A DNA stretch of 42,173 nt from an uncultured Blautia sp. (GCA_937893675.1 CALBGI010000080.1:1-42173); one strand, 5' to 3'; shown: positions 1 to 8,237, numbered from the stretch's first letter. Notes: generated from the letters alone by a model not told the origin. Numbers and translations: made by a program.

Positions 1-48
1 AGGGCAGGATTCCTAAGAATCCCACCCCAACTCTTGACAAAGAGCCAC

Positions 49-85
49 AAAAAGACTTCCCGGAAGCATCCGGAAAGTCTTTTTT
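49..85. terminator. Bidirectional rho-independent terminator
   Basis: An inverted repeat (AAAAAGACTT-CCGGA, loop AGCA, TCCGG-AAGTCTTTTTT) is flanked by A and T runs on the two sides, so it can terminate in either direction. It lies just beyond the stop codon of the minus-strand phospholipase gene and probably ends that transcript. Seen directly in the sequence. Confidence 0.85.
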
Positions 86-95
86 CTTATGGTTC

Positions 96-674
96 TTATG
101 AAAGGGCCAACGCCTGTTTTCTTGTATACAATTGTACAATTCCCTGGATCACCTGGAAGCATACAGAAAGAATATAGTCGATATCTTCTTTGATATTCCG
201 CACTTTTGCCAGATAACGTTCATGGCAGTCGCTGATATACTCCACAAGCGCAGAGGAATTCTCAAAATACATGGCGCTTTCCATATGCGCTTCCGCCTCT
301 CCGCTCTTGATGGTATCCTTCAAGGTATTTTTCAGTTCTTTTTCATAGCGGTTATGCTCCATAAAAGTACCTGTGTAGGTACGGTTATGGGGAAATGTAA
401 AATAATCAGCCACATAATGGAGCACTTCACCAAAACGTCTCCAGAATACACGCTCGTTCATTTCCTGCCAGGGCTGATTCACCAGCTCTCCGATCTTCTC
501 CTGTATTTCTCCAAAGGTGCCAAAAAATTCATGTCTCTTAGTAACAAAGGAAGGTCTGATATCCGGAAGAATGCTGCCCAGGCAGAAGGCCTTCCGATGA
601 GATTGCAGGCTTTTTTCGGTTTCCATCTGGTCTGCCAGATATCTTGCAAGTAAAATGTGAGATTTTTTACGCAA
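96..674 (-). CDS. Zinc-dependent phospholipase C family protein
   Basis: A 192-residue protein that resembles the zinc-dependent phospholipase C / S1-P1-type alpha-helical family. Conserved-looking patches are LGSILPDI near the N-terminus and HYVADYFTFPHN in the middle, which supply Asp and His residues of the kind that bind zinc in this family. There is no signal peptide, so it is probably cytosolic, and its substrate is unknown. The reading frame is open up to a TTG at 701, but a TTG at 674 has a GAGG ribosome site 7 nt upstream and gives the expected MRKKSHILLARYL start, so I use 674. It has its own promoter and is followed by a strong terminator, so it is probably monocistronic. The family call is fairly secure; actual phospholipase activity is not. 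Confidence 0.75.
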   Translation of the reverse strand: MRKKSHILLARYLADQMETEKSLQSHRKAFCLGSILPDIRPSFVTKRHEFFGTFGEIQEKIGELVNQPWQEMNERVFWRRFGEVLHYVADYFTFPHNRTYTGTFMEHNRYEKELKNTLKDTIKSGEAEAHMESAMYFENSSALVEYISDCHERYLAKVRNIKEDIDYILSVCFQVIQGIVQLYTRKQALALS

Positions 675-710
675 TTTTTTTCCTCGTCTCTTTCTTATCA
701 AAAAGGTTAA

Positions 711-739
711 ATAGAATCATCTGTTTTTGGCCGGGTCAA
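711..739 (-). promoter_or_regulatory. Putative sigma-A promoter of the phospholipase C family gene
   Basis: On the minus strand TTGACC (734-739) and TTCTAT (711-716) are separated by 17 nt and lie just upstream of the TTG start at 674. This is a pattern match only. The rest of the 701-918 gap shows nothing else I can name. Confidence 0.45.
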
Positions 740-917
740 CACCCGACGTTTTCAATATAGCAGATGTCTTTAAAAATAGCAACAGGATTTTACGAAAATA
801 TTAAATATTTTTCCGGCCGCTTCCCAGCTCCCCTGCGAAGGTCAATATCCGGCCATTTGCAGCCGACACACAGAGATACTCCTACTGTAAAAACCTGCGC
901 TTGTCATAAAGGAAAGA

Positions 918-1670
918 TTACGCGGCCAAAATCCTTATGAGCCCCAGGACCAGCAGATGCGCCGGATAGAACACATAGAAAAACCACTTTGAAAATTTCT
1001 TTCCTTTTTCCATTCTCTTTCCGTTATATAAATACACGATACAAAGACCGGACATTCCCATTCCCGCTGCTCCGAGCGCTGCATAAAAAAGGTTTCTTTC
1101 CACAGGAAACAAGTAGCTTCCTTCCCAGATATTATAGGCCGTAAAAATAAGCACTGCGCCGGCAAATGCGAGCTTTAATTTTTTGCGTGACCCTCCCGCC
1201 CACAAAAACAGCAGCGTAAAAACCGGGGCCATTACTCCCCAGTCAAACATCGCGCCTGCAAGCACCAACAAGAAAATAAGGCTGTCTTTTACCGCCGGGT
1301 TTGCAATATTTTCCCAGACCCATATCACCCCGAAGCACAGGCAAAGGGTAAAAAGCATGTTAAACCGCTCAAATTCCAGCAGCCCCTCCTGTGTAAAAGC
1401 CAGGGAAAAGGGAATCTGGGAGATGCTTCCAAACACAAACATTCTTCCAAAATACGCTTTCTTGGAATGGGTATAATGATACCCCTCCACCAGAAAATAG
1501 ATCATGGAAATTGCCGTAAAATACCCAATGGAAACAAGGAGTTCATACACAATACTCCCAGATTCGAGAAAGATTACCGCCACATGATTGAGAAGCATGG
1601 TAAACACAGCGATATACTTTACCACATCCCGATTCAAGATTCGATATTGTTTTTCTCCCGATACTTCCAT
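918..1670 (-). CDS. TraX family membrane protein
   Basis: A 250-residue polytopic membrane protein with about seven to eight hydrophobic segments. The N-terminal stretch (RDVVKYIAVFTMLLNHVAVI) followed by helices with charged turns matches the TraX family. TraX of F plasmids N-acetylates pilin, but chromosomal Firmicute members are uncharacterised and may be acyltransferase-like. It starts 27 nt after the metA stop, and no promoter is visible between them, so it is probably the last gene of the rluF-ligA-metA operon. A weak GAGAG-type ribosome site precedes the ATG. The family is recognised with good confidence; the substrate is unknown. Confidence 0.75.
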   Translation of the reverse strand: MEVSGEKQYRILNRDVVKYIAVFTMLLNHVAVIFLESGSIVYELLVSIGYFTAISMIYFLVEGYHYTHSKKAYFGRMFVFGSISQIPFSLAFTQEGLLEFERFNMLFTLCLCFGVIWVWENIANPAVKDSLIFLLVLAGAMFDWGVMAPVFTLLFLWAGGSRKKLKLAFAGAVLIFTAYNIWEGSYLFPVERNLFYAALGAAGMGMSGLCIVYLYNGKRMEKGKKFSKWFFYVFYPAHLLVLGLIRILAA

Positions 1671-1696
1671 AGATCACTGCTCTCTTTCGTTCCTTT

Positions 1697-2632
1697 TTAC
1701 AAAAGCCCATCGAAATCCGGTGTTCCATACAAGTCAAATGGCGTGCTCTGGTACACATAATAATTAAGCCAATTGGTGTAAAGGTTGTTTGCATGTGCTC
1801 TCCACATGAGCAGCGGCATATTGTTCGGATCGTCCTCCCGATAATAATTCTTCGGAATTTCAATAGGAAGATGTTTCTCCACATCCCTGCGGTATTCTCC
1901 GTCCAGGGTCACCCGGTCGTATTCCGGATGTCCCATCACAAAAATCTTGCGGCCTTTGTCCGCCATGGCAAGAAACAGGCCTGCCTCCTCCGACTCTGCC
2001 AGAACCGTAAGCTCCTTACAGGCGCGGATATCCTCCATGGGAACCTCCGTATGGCGGGAATGGGGCGCAAGAAACATATCGTCAAACCCCCGCACCAGCG
2101 GGATTTTCCGATTCATCACCTTGTGCCAGAACAGCCCGAACATTTTTTCTGAGAGAGCCCTTTTCTTCAGCCCGTAATGATAATAAAGCCCTGCCTGCGC
2201 GCCCCAGCAGAGATAGATCGTGGACATCACGTGGGTGTTTGTCCATTCCATGATCTCCGTCAGCTCCTGCCAGTAATCCACCTCTTCAAACTCCATCTGC
2301 TCCACCGGCGCGCCGGTGATGATCATGCCGTCAAACCGTCTCTCCCGCACACTGGGAAAGGTCTCATAAAACTTGTTCAGATGACTTAAAGAGGTATTTT
2401 TTGACTGATGGCTCTCCACCGTCATAAAAGACACGTCCACCTGAAGCGGCGTGTTTGACAGAGAACGGAGAAGCTGAAGCTCTGTATCCTCTTTCAAAGG
2501 CATCAGATTCAATATCAATATCTCAATGGGACGGATGTCCTGGTGCAGCGCCCGGTTCTCATCCATCACAAATATATTTTCTTTTTCCAGGATTTCCTTT
2601 ACCGGCAAATCCCCCTGAATTTTAATGGGCAT
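1697..2632 (-). CDS. metA: Homoserine O-acyltransferase (MetA; acetyl-CoA type predicted)
   Basis: A 311-residue MetA-family enzyme that acylates homoserine in the first committed step of methionine synthesis, in the cytosol. The catalytic triad is intact: Cys142 in YLCWGAQAG, and His235 and Glu237 in GHPEYD, at the same numbers as in the E. coli enzyme. Residue 111 (GAPVEQ) is Glu. In this family Glu111 goes with acetyl-CoA use and Gly111 with succinyl-CoA use, so I predict homoserine O-acetyltransferase activity despite the traditional succinyltransferase name. The ATG follows the ligA stop by 2 nt and its ribosome site (AAAGGAA) lies within the end of ligA, so the genes are probably translationally coupled. 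No SAM riboswitch or T-box precedes it. Confidence 0.93.
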   Translation of the reverse strand: MPIKIQGDLPVKEILEKENIFVMDENRALHQDIRPIEILILNLMPLKEDTELQLLRSLSNTPLQVDVSFMTVESHQSKNTSLSHLNKFYETFPSVRERRFDGMIITGAPVEQMEFEEVDYWQELTEIMEWTNTHVMSTIYLCWGAQAGLYYHYGLKKRALSEKMFGLFWHKVMNRKIPLVRGFDDMFLAPHSRHTEVPMEDIRACKELTVLAESEEAGLFLAMADKGRKIFVMGHPEYDRVTLDGEYRRDVEKHLPIEIPKNYYREDDPNNMPLLMWRAHANNLYTNWLNYYVYQSTPFDLYGTPDFDGLL

Positions 2633-2634
2633 AT

Positions 2635-4620
2635 CTATTCGTTCCTTTCTGCAAGTCTTAAAAATTCATCTTCCGAAATCACAGGAACCCCAAGCTCCCT
2701 GGCCTTTTTGTTTTTGGAGGAGTTGGAAGCGGTATCATTATTAATAAGGTAGTTTGTCTTTCCGGTGACAGATCCCGTCACCTTTCCTCCCAGAGATTCA
2801 ATAAGCGCCTTGACCTCTCCCCGGTTGGCAAAATGCTCTACGCTTCCCGTGATCACGAAGTTCATCCCGGCAAAAATCTGCGCCTCATTCCTCATCTCTT
2901 TTTCAATGTCAAGATGGCGCAGCAAATGGTCAAAGCGCCGGTTATTTTCCTCTTTGGAAAAATATTCCACAAGATTATGGGCAATCACCGGCCCAATGCT
3001 CTCAATCGCGCTGACTTCCTCCTCGTCTGCCCTTCTGAGCCTTTCGATATCACTGTCAAAATGCCGGCAGATGACCTTTGCGTTCGCGAGGCCGATGTTG
3101 GAAATCCCCAGACTGTACAGCACTCTCGGAAGTGTTGTATGACGCGCTTTTTCCAGACTGTCCATCAGTCTCTGAAAGGATTTTTCCCCAAAGCCCTCCA
3201 TCTGCACGATCGCGTCCCGATGTGCAGACAGCTCGAAAATATCTCCAAAGTCATGGATGAAGCCCATGGCAATAAACTTCTCCAGTGTGGCCTCCGAGAG
3301 CCCGTCAATGTTCATGGCATCCCGCCCCGCAAAGTGCGTAAACGCCTTGATCTTCTTGGCCTCGCAGTCCGGATTCATGCAGTACAGGGCCTCCACTTCA
3401 TTTTCTTTTATCACTCTGGCCTCTTTGCCGCACACCGGGCAGGTATGAGGAATGGCAAGCCGGCTGCTTCTTGTAAGGTTGTCTGCGATCTGGGGAATGA
3501 TCATGTTGGCCTTGTATACCCGGATGGTATCGCCGATCCCCAATTCCAGTTCCTTGAGGATGCTCACATTGTGAACGCTTGCCCGGCTGACCGTAGTCCC
3601 CTCCAGCTCCACAGGCTCAAAAATCGCCACCGGATTGATGAGCCCTGTTCTGGACGGGCTCCACTCAATCTCCAGAAGCTGTGTCTCTCGCATTTCATCC
3701 GCCCATTTAAACGCAAAGGAATTTCTGGGAAATTTCGCCGTCCGCCCCAGCGCCTGCCCGTAGGCGATATCATCGTAGAGCGCCACCAGACCGTCTGAAG
3801 GAAAATCATTTTCCGCCACAGCACCGGCAAAATAATCCACCGCCTCGTCAAGGTTTTTCGCCGTCACCACCTTGTATTCTACAATATCAAATCCCATTTT
3901 TTGAAGCCACAGAAGCTCCTGCTCATGGGAATTTTCAAATTCCACGCCCTGCGCGCTCACAAGCCCAAAGGCATAGAAGCGCACATTTCTGGACGCAGTC
4001 ACTTCATTGTTCAGCTGACGCACGCTGCCGCTGCAAAGATTGCGGGGATTTTTGTACCTGGCATCCACATCCGCAATGGATTCGTTGATCCTTTCAAAAT
4101 CCGAGTAGGTGATGATCGCCTCTCCCCGGAGCACCAGTTTGCCTTCAAAAGCGATCTGAAGCGGAATGTTCTGAAATACACGGGCATTGTTGGTGATCAC
4201 TTCCCCCACTACGCCGTTTCCCCGGGTAACCGCTTTTTGAAGCTCCCCGTTTTCGTAGGTCAGCACAATGGTAAGACCGTCCAGCTTCCAGGAGAGAAGG
4301 GTTTTGTGCTCTCCCACAAATTCCCGCAGGCTCTCCCGCTCTTTGGTTTTGTCCAGAGAAAGCATGGGGCTTTCGTGCGCCTCCTTGGGAAGCTCATTCA
4401 CCGCCTCATACCCTACCTGCGCTGTGGGACTGTTCGCGAGAACAACTCCTGTATTTTTTTCCAGAAGCACAAGCTCATCATACAGCGCATCGTATTCCAG
4501 ATTGCTCATGAGCTCCCTGTCCTCCTGATAATAAGCCCGCGCCGCACGATTCAGCCTGTCTGTCAGTTCTTTTTGTCTCTCAATGTCTGTCTGCTTCTGC
4601 TTTTCCATTGCGTTCTCCAT
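2635..4620 (-). CDS. ligA: NAD-dependent DNA ligase LigA
   Basis: A 661-residue ligase that seals nicks during replication and repair using NAD+. Domains in order are an N-terminal Ia domain (YxxxD-type helix near 30-50), the adenylation domain with the active-site lysine Lys112 in WKLDG, the OB fold, a four-Cys zinc finger (CPVCG ... CMNPDC), helix-hairpin-helix repeats, and a C-terminal BRCT domain (about 585-655). Length and order are normal for the family. The first ATG (4620) and an ATG four codons later (4608) both have plausible ribosome sites. The start overlaps the 3' end of the upstream pseudouridine synthase gene by about 40 nt, so the two are probably coupled. Confidence 0.96.
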   Translation of the reverse strand: MENAMEKQKQTDIERQKELTDRLNRAARAYYQEDRELMSNLEYDALYDELVLLEKNTGVVLANSPTAQVGYEAVNELPKEAHESPMLSLDKTKERESLREFVGEHKTLLSWKLDGLTIVLTYENGELQKAVTRGNGVVGEVITNNARVFQNIPLQIAFEGKLVLRGEAIITYSDFERINESIADVDARYKNPRNLCSGSVRQLNNEVTASRNVRFYAFGLVSAQGVEFENSHEQELLWLQKMGFDIVEYKVVTAKNLDEAVDYFAGAVAENDFPSDGLVALYDDIAYGQALGRTAKFPRNSFAFKWADEMRETQLLEIEWSPSRTGLINPVAIFEPVELEGTTVSRASVHNVSILKELELGIGDTIRVYKANMIIPQIADNLTRSSRLAIPHTCPVCGKEARVIKENEVEALYCMNPDCEAKKIKAFTHFAGRDAMNIDGLSEATLEKFIAMGFIHDFGDIFELSAHRDAIVQMEGFGEKSFQRLMDSLEKARHTTLPRVLYSLGISNIGLANAKVICRHFDSDIERLRRADEEEVSAIESIGPVIAHNLVEYFSKEENNRRFDHLLRHLDIEKEMRNEAQIFAGMNFVITGSVEHFANRGEVKALIESLGGKVTGSVTGKTNYLINNDTASNSSKNKKARELGVPVISEDEFLRLAERNE

Positions 4621-5329
4621 AAATGCCCTTTTCCAAATCCTTTCTCTCTTCTGCGGTCAACGGCCGGTATTGTCCCGGTTTCAGACCGTCTATTTTCAAA
4701 TTCATGATACGCACTCTTTTTAAGGATGTCACCTCATACCCGAAATATTCGCACATCCTGCGAATCTGCCGGTTCAGCCCCTGGGTCAGCACAATGGAAA
4801 AGCGCTGCTTTCCGAGAGCCTTCACCTTGCAGGGTCTTGTCACCGTGTCAAGGATCGGCACGCCCTGTCCCATCCCCTGCAGAAAGGTCTCGTCTATGGG
4901 ACGGTTCACAGTCACCAGATACTCCTTTTCGTGGAAATTTCTTGCCCGCATGATATCATTGGCAAGCTGTCCCTCATTGGTGAGAATGAGAAGTCCCTCC
5001 GACTCCTTGTCCAGACGTCCTGCCGGATAGATGCGTACCGGATAATGAAGATACTCCGTCACCGTCATGGCGTCCCCTTGTTTTTTTGTGCTGCATACAA
5101 GTCCTCTGGGCTTGTTGAAAAGCAGCAGAACCTTCTCCTGCGCCCTTCTGACCGGTCTTTGGTCCACGCAGACCAGGGCTTCCGGCAGGATCCTTTCTCC
5201 AGGCTCTGCGACATGGCCCTCCACCGTCACCCTTCCCTGGGATATGAGCCGGTCGGCCTCCCGCCTGGAGCAAAATCCCGCTTCACTTAAATATTTATTT
5301 ATCCTGATTTTTTCTCTGTTATTTTCCAT
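4580..5329 (-). CDS. rluF: 23S rRNA pseudouridine synthase, RluF-like
   Basis: A 249-residue RsuA/RluB/E/F-family pseudouridine synthase that isomerises uridine in 23S rRNA. It has an N-terminal S4 RNA-binding domain (about residues 8-55, INKYLSEAGFCSRREADRLI) and a catalytic core with Asp107 in AGRLDKESEGLLILTNEG. The later motif LTQGLNRQIRRMCEYFGYEV is typical of RluF-like members; the precise target uridine is inferred. It is the first gene of the operon and overlaps ligA. There is no Shine-Dalgarno sequence before the ATG, and a near-consensus promoter sits so close that the transcript should begin at the ATG itself (see findings). Confidence 0.88.
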   Translation of the reverse strand: MENNREKIRINKYLSEAGFCSRREADRLISQGRVTVEGHVAEPGERILPEALVCVDQRPVRRAQEKVLLLFNKPRGLVCSTKKQGDAMTVTEYLHYPVRIYPAGRLDKESEGLLILTNEGQLANDIMRARNFHEKEYLVTVNRPIDETFLQGMGQGVPILDTVTRPCKVKALGKQRFSIVLTQGLNRQIRRMCEYFGYEVTSLKRVRIMNLKIDGLKPGQYRPLTAEERKDLEKGIYGERNGKAEADRH

Positions 5330-5335
5330 TGTTTC

Positions 5336-5364
5336 ATTATATAGTTTTTCCCCTTTTGGTGCAA
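5336..5364 (-). promoter_or_regulatory. Sigma-A promoter of the rluF-ligA-metA operon
   Basis: On the minus strand TTGCAC (5359-5364), a 17-nt spacer and TATAAT (5336-5341). Only 6 nt separate the -10 box from the ATG at 5329, so +1 falls on the start codon. Confidence 0.75.
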
Positions 5365-5393
5365 CGGGGAATTTTTGCGCCCGTGATTATAGC

Positions 5394-5422
5394 TTGTATT
5401 TTTTTGTTGATTATTGTATGAT
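5394..5422 (+). promoter_or_regulatory. Putative sigma-A promoter of the polysaccharide deacetylase gene
   Basis: TTGTAT (5394-5399) and TATGAT (5417-5422) are spaced by 17 nt. The predicted start near 5429 would put the long dyad at 5427-5477 at the very 5' end of the mRNA. Confidence 0.5.
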
Positions 5423-5426
5423 TACA

Positions 5427-5477
5427 GTGTCGAATGGTTCGCGCCGCCTGCGCCTTCGCAGCGGCAGATTTCGACAC
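5427..5477 (+). promoter_or_regulatory. 5' UTR hairpin / dyad before the deacetylase gene
   Basis: Outer arms GTGTCGAA (5427-5434) and TTCGACAC (5470-5477) enclose an inner GC-rich hairpin (GCCGC-TGCG, CCTT, CGCA-GCGGC). No U-run follows, so it is not a plain terminator. It could stabilise the mRNA or be an operator. Confidence 0.5.
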
Positions 5478-5519
5478 CTGAATCATTCCAAAAATAAGGA
5501 GAATAAAGGAGGAACTACT

Positions 5520-6800
5520 ATGTCAGGCCGCAAACCGCGAACCAGCCGGGCACTGCTTTTGCTTTCTGTTCTTCTGTGTCTGTTCATCGGAGGCACGGTC
5601 ACACAATCTTCCGGTTCGCTCACAACCGATGGCTCCATCGCTGATACGGATATGCTGGTAGCAGAAAAAAAGGACCATCCTGCAGATGCAAAAATTGAGA
5701 CAGCCACTCCGAAAGCCGCGGTAACCGCAGCACCCACTCCCGAAGAGACCGTTGCTCCCACAGAGACTCCTGCCAAGACGGACGCCGCTTCTGCCGGCAC
5801 AGACTATCCGGTTTCCCCGGAAGCCTCACAGGGCGTATGGAGACCGGACGGAAGCAGCTGGCGTTTTCTTGTAAACGGAACACCCTATACCGGATGGCTC
5901 AACGATACAGATGGAAAACGATATTTTTTCAACAGTGACGGCATTATGCAGACCGGACTTGTGGATTACGAAAACAAGCGCTATTACTTTGACGCAGACG
6001 GAATTTTGCAGACCGGCGATGTTGTCATAAACGGAAAGACCTATCACTTCCTGGAGGACGGTTCTCTGGAGGGCTATGTGGTGGATCCGGCCAAAGCTGC
6101 GAAAGAGGCCTCCTCCCAGGAGGCTGTGCCCGAGGAAACTTCTTCCCCGGAACCCACCGCGTCTTCACAGCCGACACCTACGCCCCTTCCCAAAAAGGAC
6201 GGTGCTTTGGCTCTTACCTTTGACGATGGCCCCGGCGCTTACACAGACCGGCTTTTGGACTGTCTGGAAGCCAACGGTGCCAAGGCCACCTTCTTTCTGG
6301 TCGGGCAGGAGGTTTCCGATCATCCCGAAACCGTAAAGCGCATGGCGTCCCTTGGCTGCGAGCTTGGCGGACATTCCTACACACACACGGATATGACGCT
6401 TCTCACGGCAGATGACATCATAGCTGAGGTATGGGCTACCAATCAGGAGATCGAGTCCCTTACAGGCCAGACGGTCACTGTATTTCGTCCGCCTTACAGC
6501 ACCACGGATGACAACATTTTATCCAATGCCAAAAATCCGGTGATCTTATCCAGTGCTTCCTTAAACGACAAAGAAGCCGCAGACGCAAAGACACTGGCAG
6601 AATCCATTATCAGCGCGGCGGCAGATGGAGCGATCCTGGAACTTCACGATACAAACGAGATCACGGTTGCCGCGTGTGAAATCGCCATTCCGCAGCTCAC
6701 CGAAATGGGCTTGCGGCTGCTGACTGTACATGAACTGGCCGCAGAAAAAGGCGTGGAACTTGCCAACGGAACGACTTACTCATCTATTACAGCTTCCTAG
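5520..6800 (+). CDS. Secreted polysaccharide deacetylase with cell-wall-binding repeats
   Basis: A 426-residue extracellular enzyme predicted to remove acetyl groups from peptidoglycan or another wall glycan. It has an N-terminal signal/anchor (about 10-28, ALLLLSVLLCLFIGG), a Thr/Pro/Ala-rich linker, choline-binding-type wall repeats (about 105-185, with GWLNDTDGKRYFFNSDG and related units), a second linker, and a NodB domain (about 228-410). NodB motifs are TFDDGPG (233-239), HSYTH (285-289), RPPYS (323-327) and LELHDT (373-378), so the metal Asp-His-His set is present. The fourth motif, usually containing D-x-x-D-W, is degenerate (SSASLNDKEAAD). The frame is open upstream to 5067, but the ATG at 5520 has AAAGGAGG 8 nt before it and begins the signal peptide. 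Monocistronic. Confidence 0.88.
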   Translation: MSGRKPRTSRALLLLSVLLCLFIGGTVTQSSGSLTTDGSIADTDMLVAEKKDHPADAKIETATPKAAVTAAPTPEETVAPTETPAKTDAASAGTDYPVSPEASQGVWRPDGSSWRFLVNGTPYTGWLNDTDGKRYFFNSDGIMQTGLVDYENKRYYFDADGILQTGDVVINGKTYHFLEDGSLEGYVVDPAKAAKEASSQEAVPEETSSPEPTASSQPTPTPLPKKDGALALTFDDGPGAYTDRLLDCLEANGAKATFFLVGQEVSDHPETVKRMASLGCELGGHSYTHTDMTLLTADDIIAEVWATNQEIESLTGQTVTVFRPPYSTTDDNILSNAKNPVILSSASLNDKEAADAKTLAESIISAAADGAILELHDTNEITVAACEIAIPQLTEMGLRLLTVHELAAEKGVELANGTTYSSITAS

Positions 6801-6817
6801 ATCAAAAAGCCAAACAT

Positions 6818-6976
6818 GAGGGGGCATCTCGGAGCTACGAATCCCGAAGATCCCCCTCACACTCCCCCCTTCTTGGGCACCGCTAAAAAACAAAAAACAA
6901 GTTTCTGGATTTTAGCGGCGGCCAACAGGGGAGCGCGAGGGGAGTGCGGCCTTCGCAACTTTGAGCTCTCCCCTCG
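6818..6976. repeat. Cluster of three GC-rich inverted repeats in an intergenic region
   Basis: Three successive dyads fill the 186-bp gap between two convergent genes. They are 6818-6858 (GAGGGG..ATCT with AGAT..CCCCTC), 6863-6933 (CTCCCC..TTGG..CCGCTAAAA with TTTTAGCGG..CCAA..GGGGAG) and 6936-6976 (CGAGGGGAG with CTCCCCTCG). None has a clean U-tract. No ORF of note. Origin unknown; possibilities are a MITE-like element or a structured 3' region. Confidence 0.6.
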
Positions 6977-6986
6977 CAAATATTTT

Positions 6987-8165
6987 TTATCCAAATACCT
7001 TGAACAGCCTGGCTGCCAGGCGAATCGCTTTATACTGCACTCCCTCCAGCTCCTTGGCTGCCTTTTTCAGCTCCTGACGAATGGGGATCTGCTGCGGGCA
7101 GTGTTTTTCACAGGCGCCGCACCCCACGCACACAGAGGCGCCTCCGGGATTTTTCCGCATGGCCGTAAACAGATAATCATGCTTTGCCGATTTCTTTCCT
7201 TCCGAAAAAACCGCATTATAGCTCCGAAAGGCCACCGGGATATCCACGCCCTTCGGACATGGCATGCAATAGCCGCAGCCTGTGCATCCAACCCGGACAC
7301 TTCTATGGATCTCTTCCTTCACCTGTGCGATCAGCGCTTTGTCTTCCTGCGTCAGGCAGCCCGCATGGGAATCCGCTGCTGTCTTTACATTCTCCTGCAC
7401 CATGGCAAGGGAATTCATCCCCGAAAGCACGCAGGTCACTTCCGGCTGATCATAAAGCCAGCGAAAAGCCATTTCCGCCGGCGTGCGCCCTCTCCCATCT
7501 TTCTCAAACAGCTCTTTTGCTTTTTTCGGCAGAAGGTTCACCAGACGGCCGCCTCTCAAGGGCTCCATGATAATTACCGGGAGCCCTTTTGCATTGGCAT
7601 ACAACAGTCCCTCTCTCCCCGCCTGAGAGGTTTCGTCCATATAGTTGTACTGAATCTGACAGAAATCCCAGTCATAGGCATCCACCAGCTTCTTGAACAT
7701 GTCCGTACTTCCGTGATAGGAAAAGCCAATGTTCCGGATCTGCCCGGAGGCAAGCTTTTCCTCAATCCATCTGTCAATGCCCAAACGCTTCAGGTTTTCC
7801 CAGGTTCCAATGTCTGCCAGCATATGCATGAGATAATAGTCCACGTAATCTGTGCGCAGACGGCGCAGCTGCTCCTGAAACAGCCTCTCCGCCCCTTCCA
7901 CGCTTTTCATCAGATAGTGCGGAAGCTTTGTGGCAATTTTCACCTGCTCCCTGCAGTGATTCCTTTCCAGAACTTCCCCCAGCGTCGCCTCGCTGCTCCC
8001 GTAGATATAGGCGGTGTCAAAATAATTTACACCGAGACGAATGGCTTCCATGATCTCGGTCTCTGCCTTGTCCACGTCCATGGTGCTTCCCTTTTTGGTA
8101 AATCGCATACATCCGAAGCCAAGAAGGGAAATCTCCTCTCCTTTTCTGTCCTTGCGGTACTGCAT
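6987..8165 (-). CDS. Aldo/keto reductase with C-terminal [4Fe-4S] ferredoxin domain
   Basis: A 392-residue cytosolic oxidoreductase. The N-terminal aldo/keto reductase barrel carries the catalytic tetrad Asp50, Tyr55, Lys80 and His114 (FDTAYIYG, IATK, YLMHM). The C-terminal part has two [4Fe-4S] cysteine sets: CTGCGYCMPCP (Cys294, 297, 300, 303) and CVGCGACEKHCP (Cys346, 349, 352, 356). The second looks standard, and Pro follows the last Cys of both. Such fused reductases are common in anaerobes, but their physiological substrate is generally unknown. The ATG has AAAGGAG about 9 nt upstream. It lies downstream of a terminator and is probably transcribed alone. Confidence 0.9.
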   Translation of the reverse strand: MQYRKDRKGEEISLLGFGCMRFTKKGSTMDVDKAETEIMEAIRLGVNYFDTAYIYGSSEATLGEVLERNHCREQVKIATKLPHYLMKSVEGAERLFQEQLRRLRTDYVDYYLMHMLADIGTWENLKRLGIDRWIEEKLASGQIRNIGFSYHGSTDMFKKLVDAYDWDFCQIQYNYMDETSQAGREGLLYANAKGLPVIIMEPLRGGRLVNLLPKKAKELFEKDGRGRTPAEMAFRWLYDQPEVTCVLSGMNSLAMVQENVKTAADSHAGCLTQEDKALIAQVKEEIHRSVRVGCTGCGYCMPCPKGVDIPVAFRSYNAVFSEGKKSAKHDYLFTAMRKNPGGASVCVGCGACEKHCPQQIPIRQELKKAAKELEGVQYKAIRLAARLFKVFG

Positions 8166-8203
8166 ATTTTTTATCTCCTTTTATCCATGTGATATAATAC
8201 AGG

Positions 8204-8227
8204 AAAAAGGCCCTTTCAGGCCTTTTT
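8204..8227. terminator. Bidirectional rho-independent terminator
   Basis: AAAAAGGCC, loop CTTTCA, GGCCTTTTT, just past the stop codon of the minus-strand SH3b gene. The flanking A and T runs allow function in both directions. Confidence 0.85.
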
Positions 8228-8237
8228 CTCTCAGAGA

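Noticed and set aside
2633..2700. SAM riboswitch before metA
   Set aside because: metA starts 2 nt after ligA and there is no room or S-box motif.
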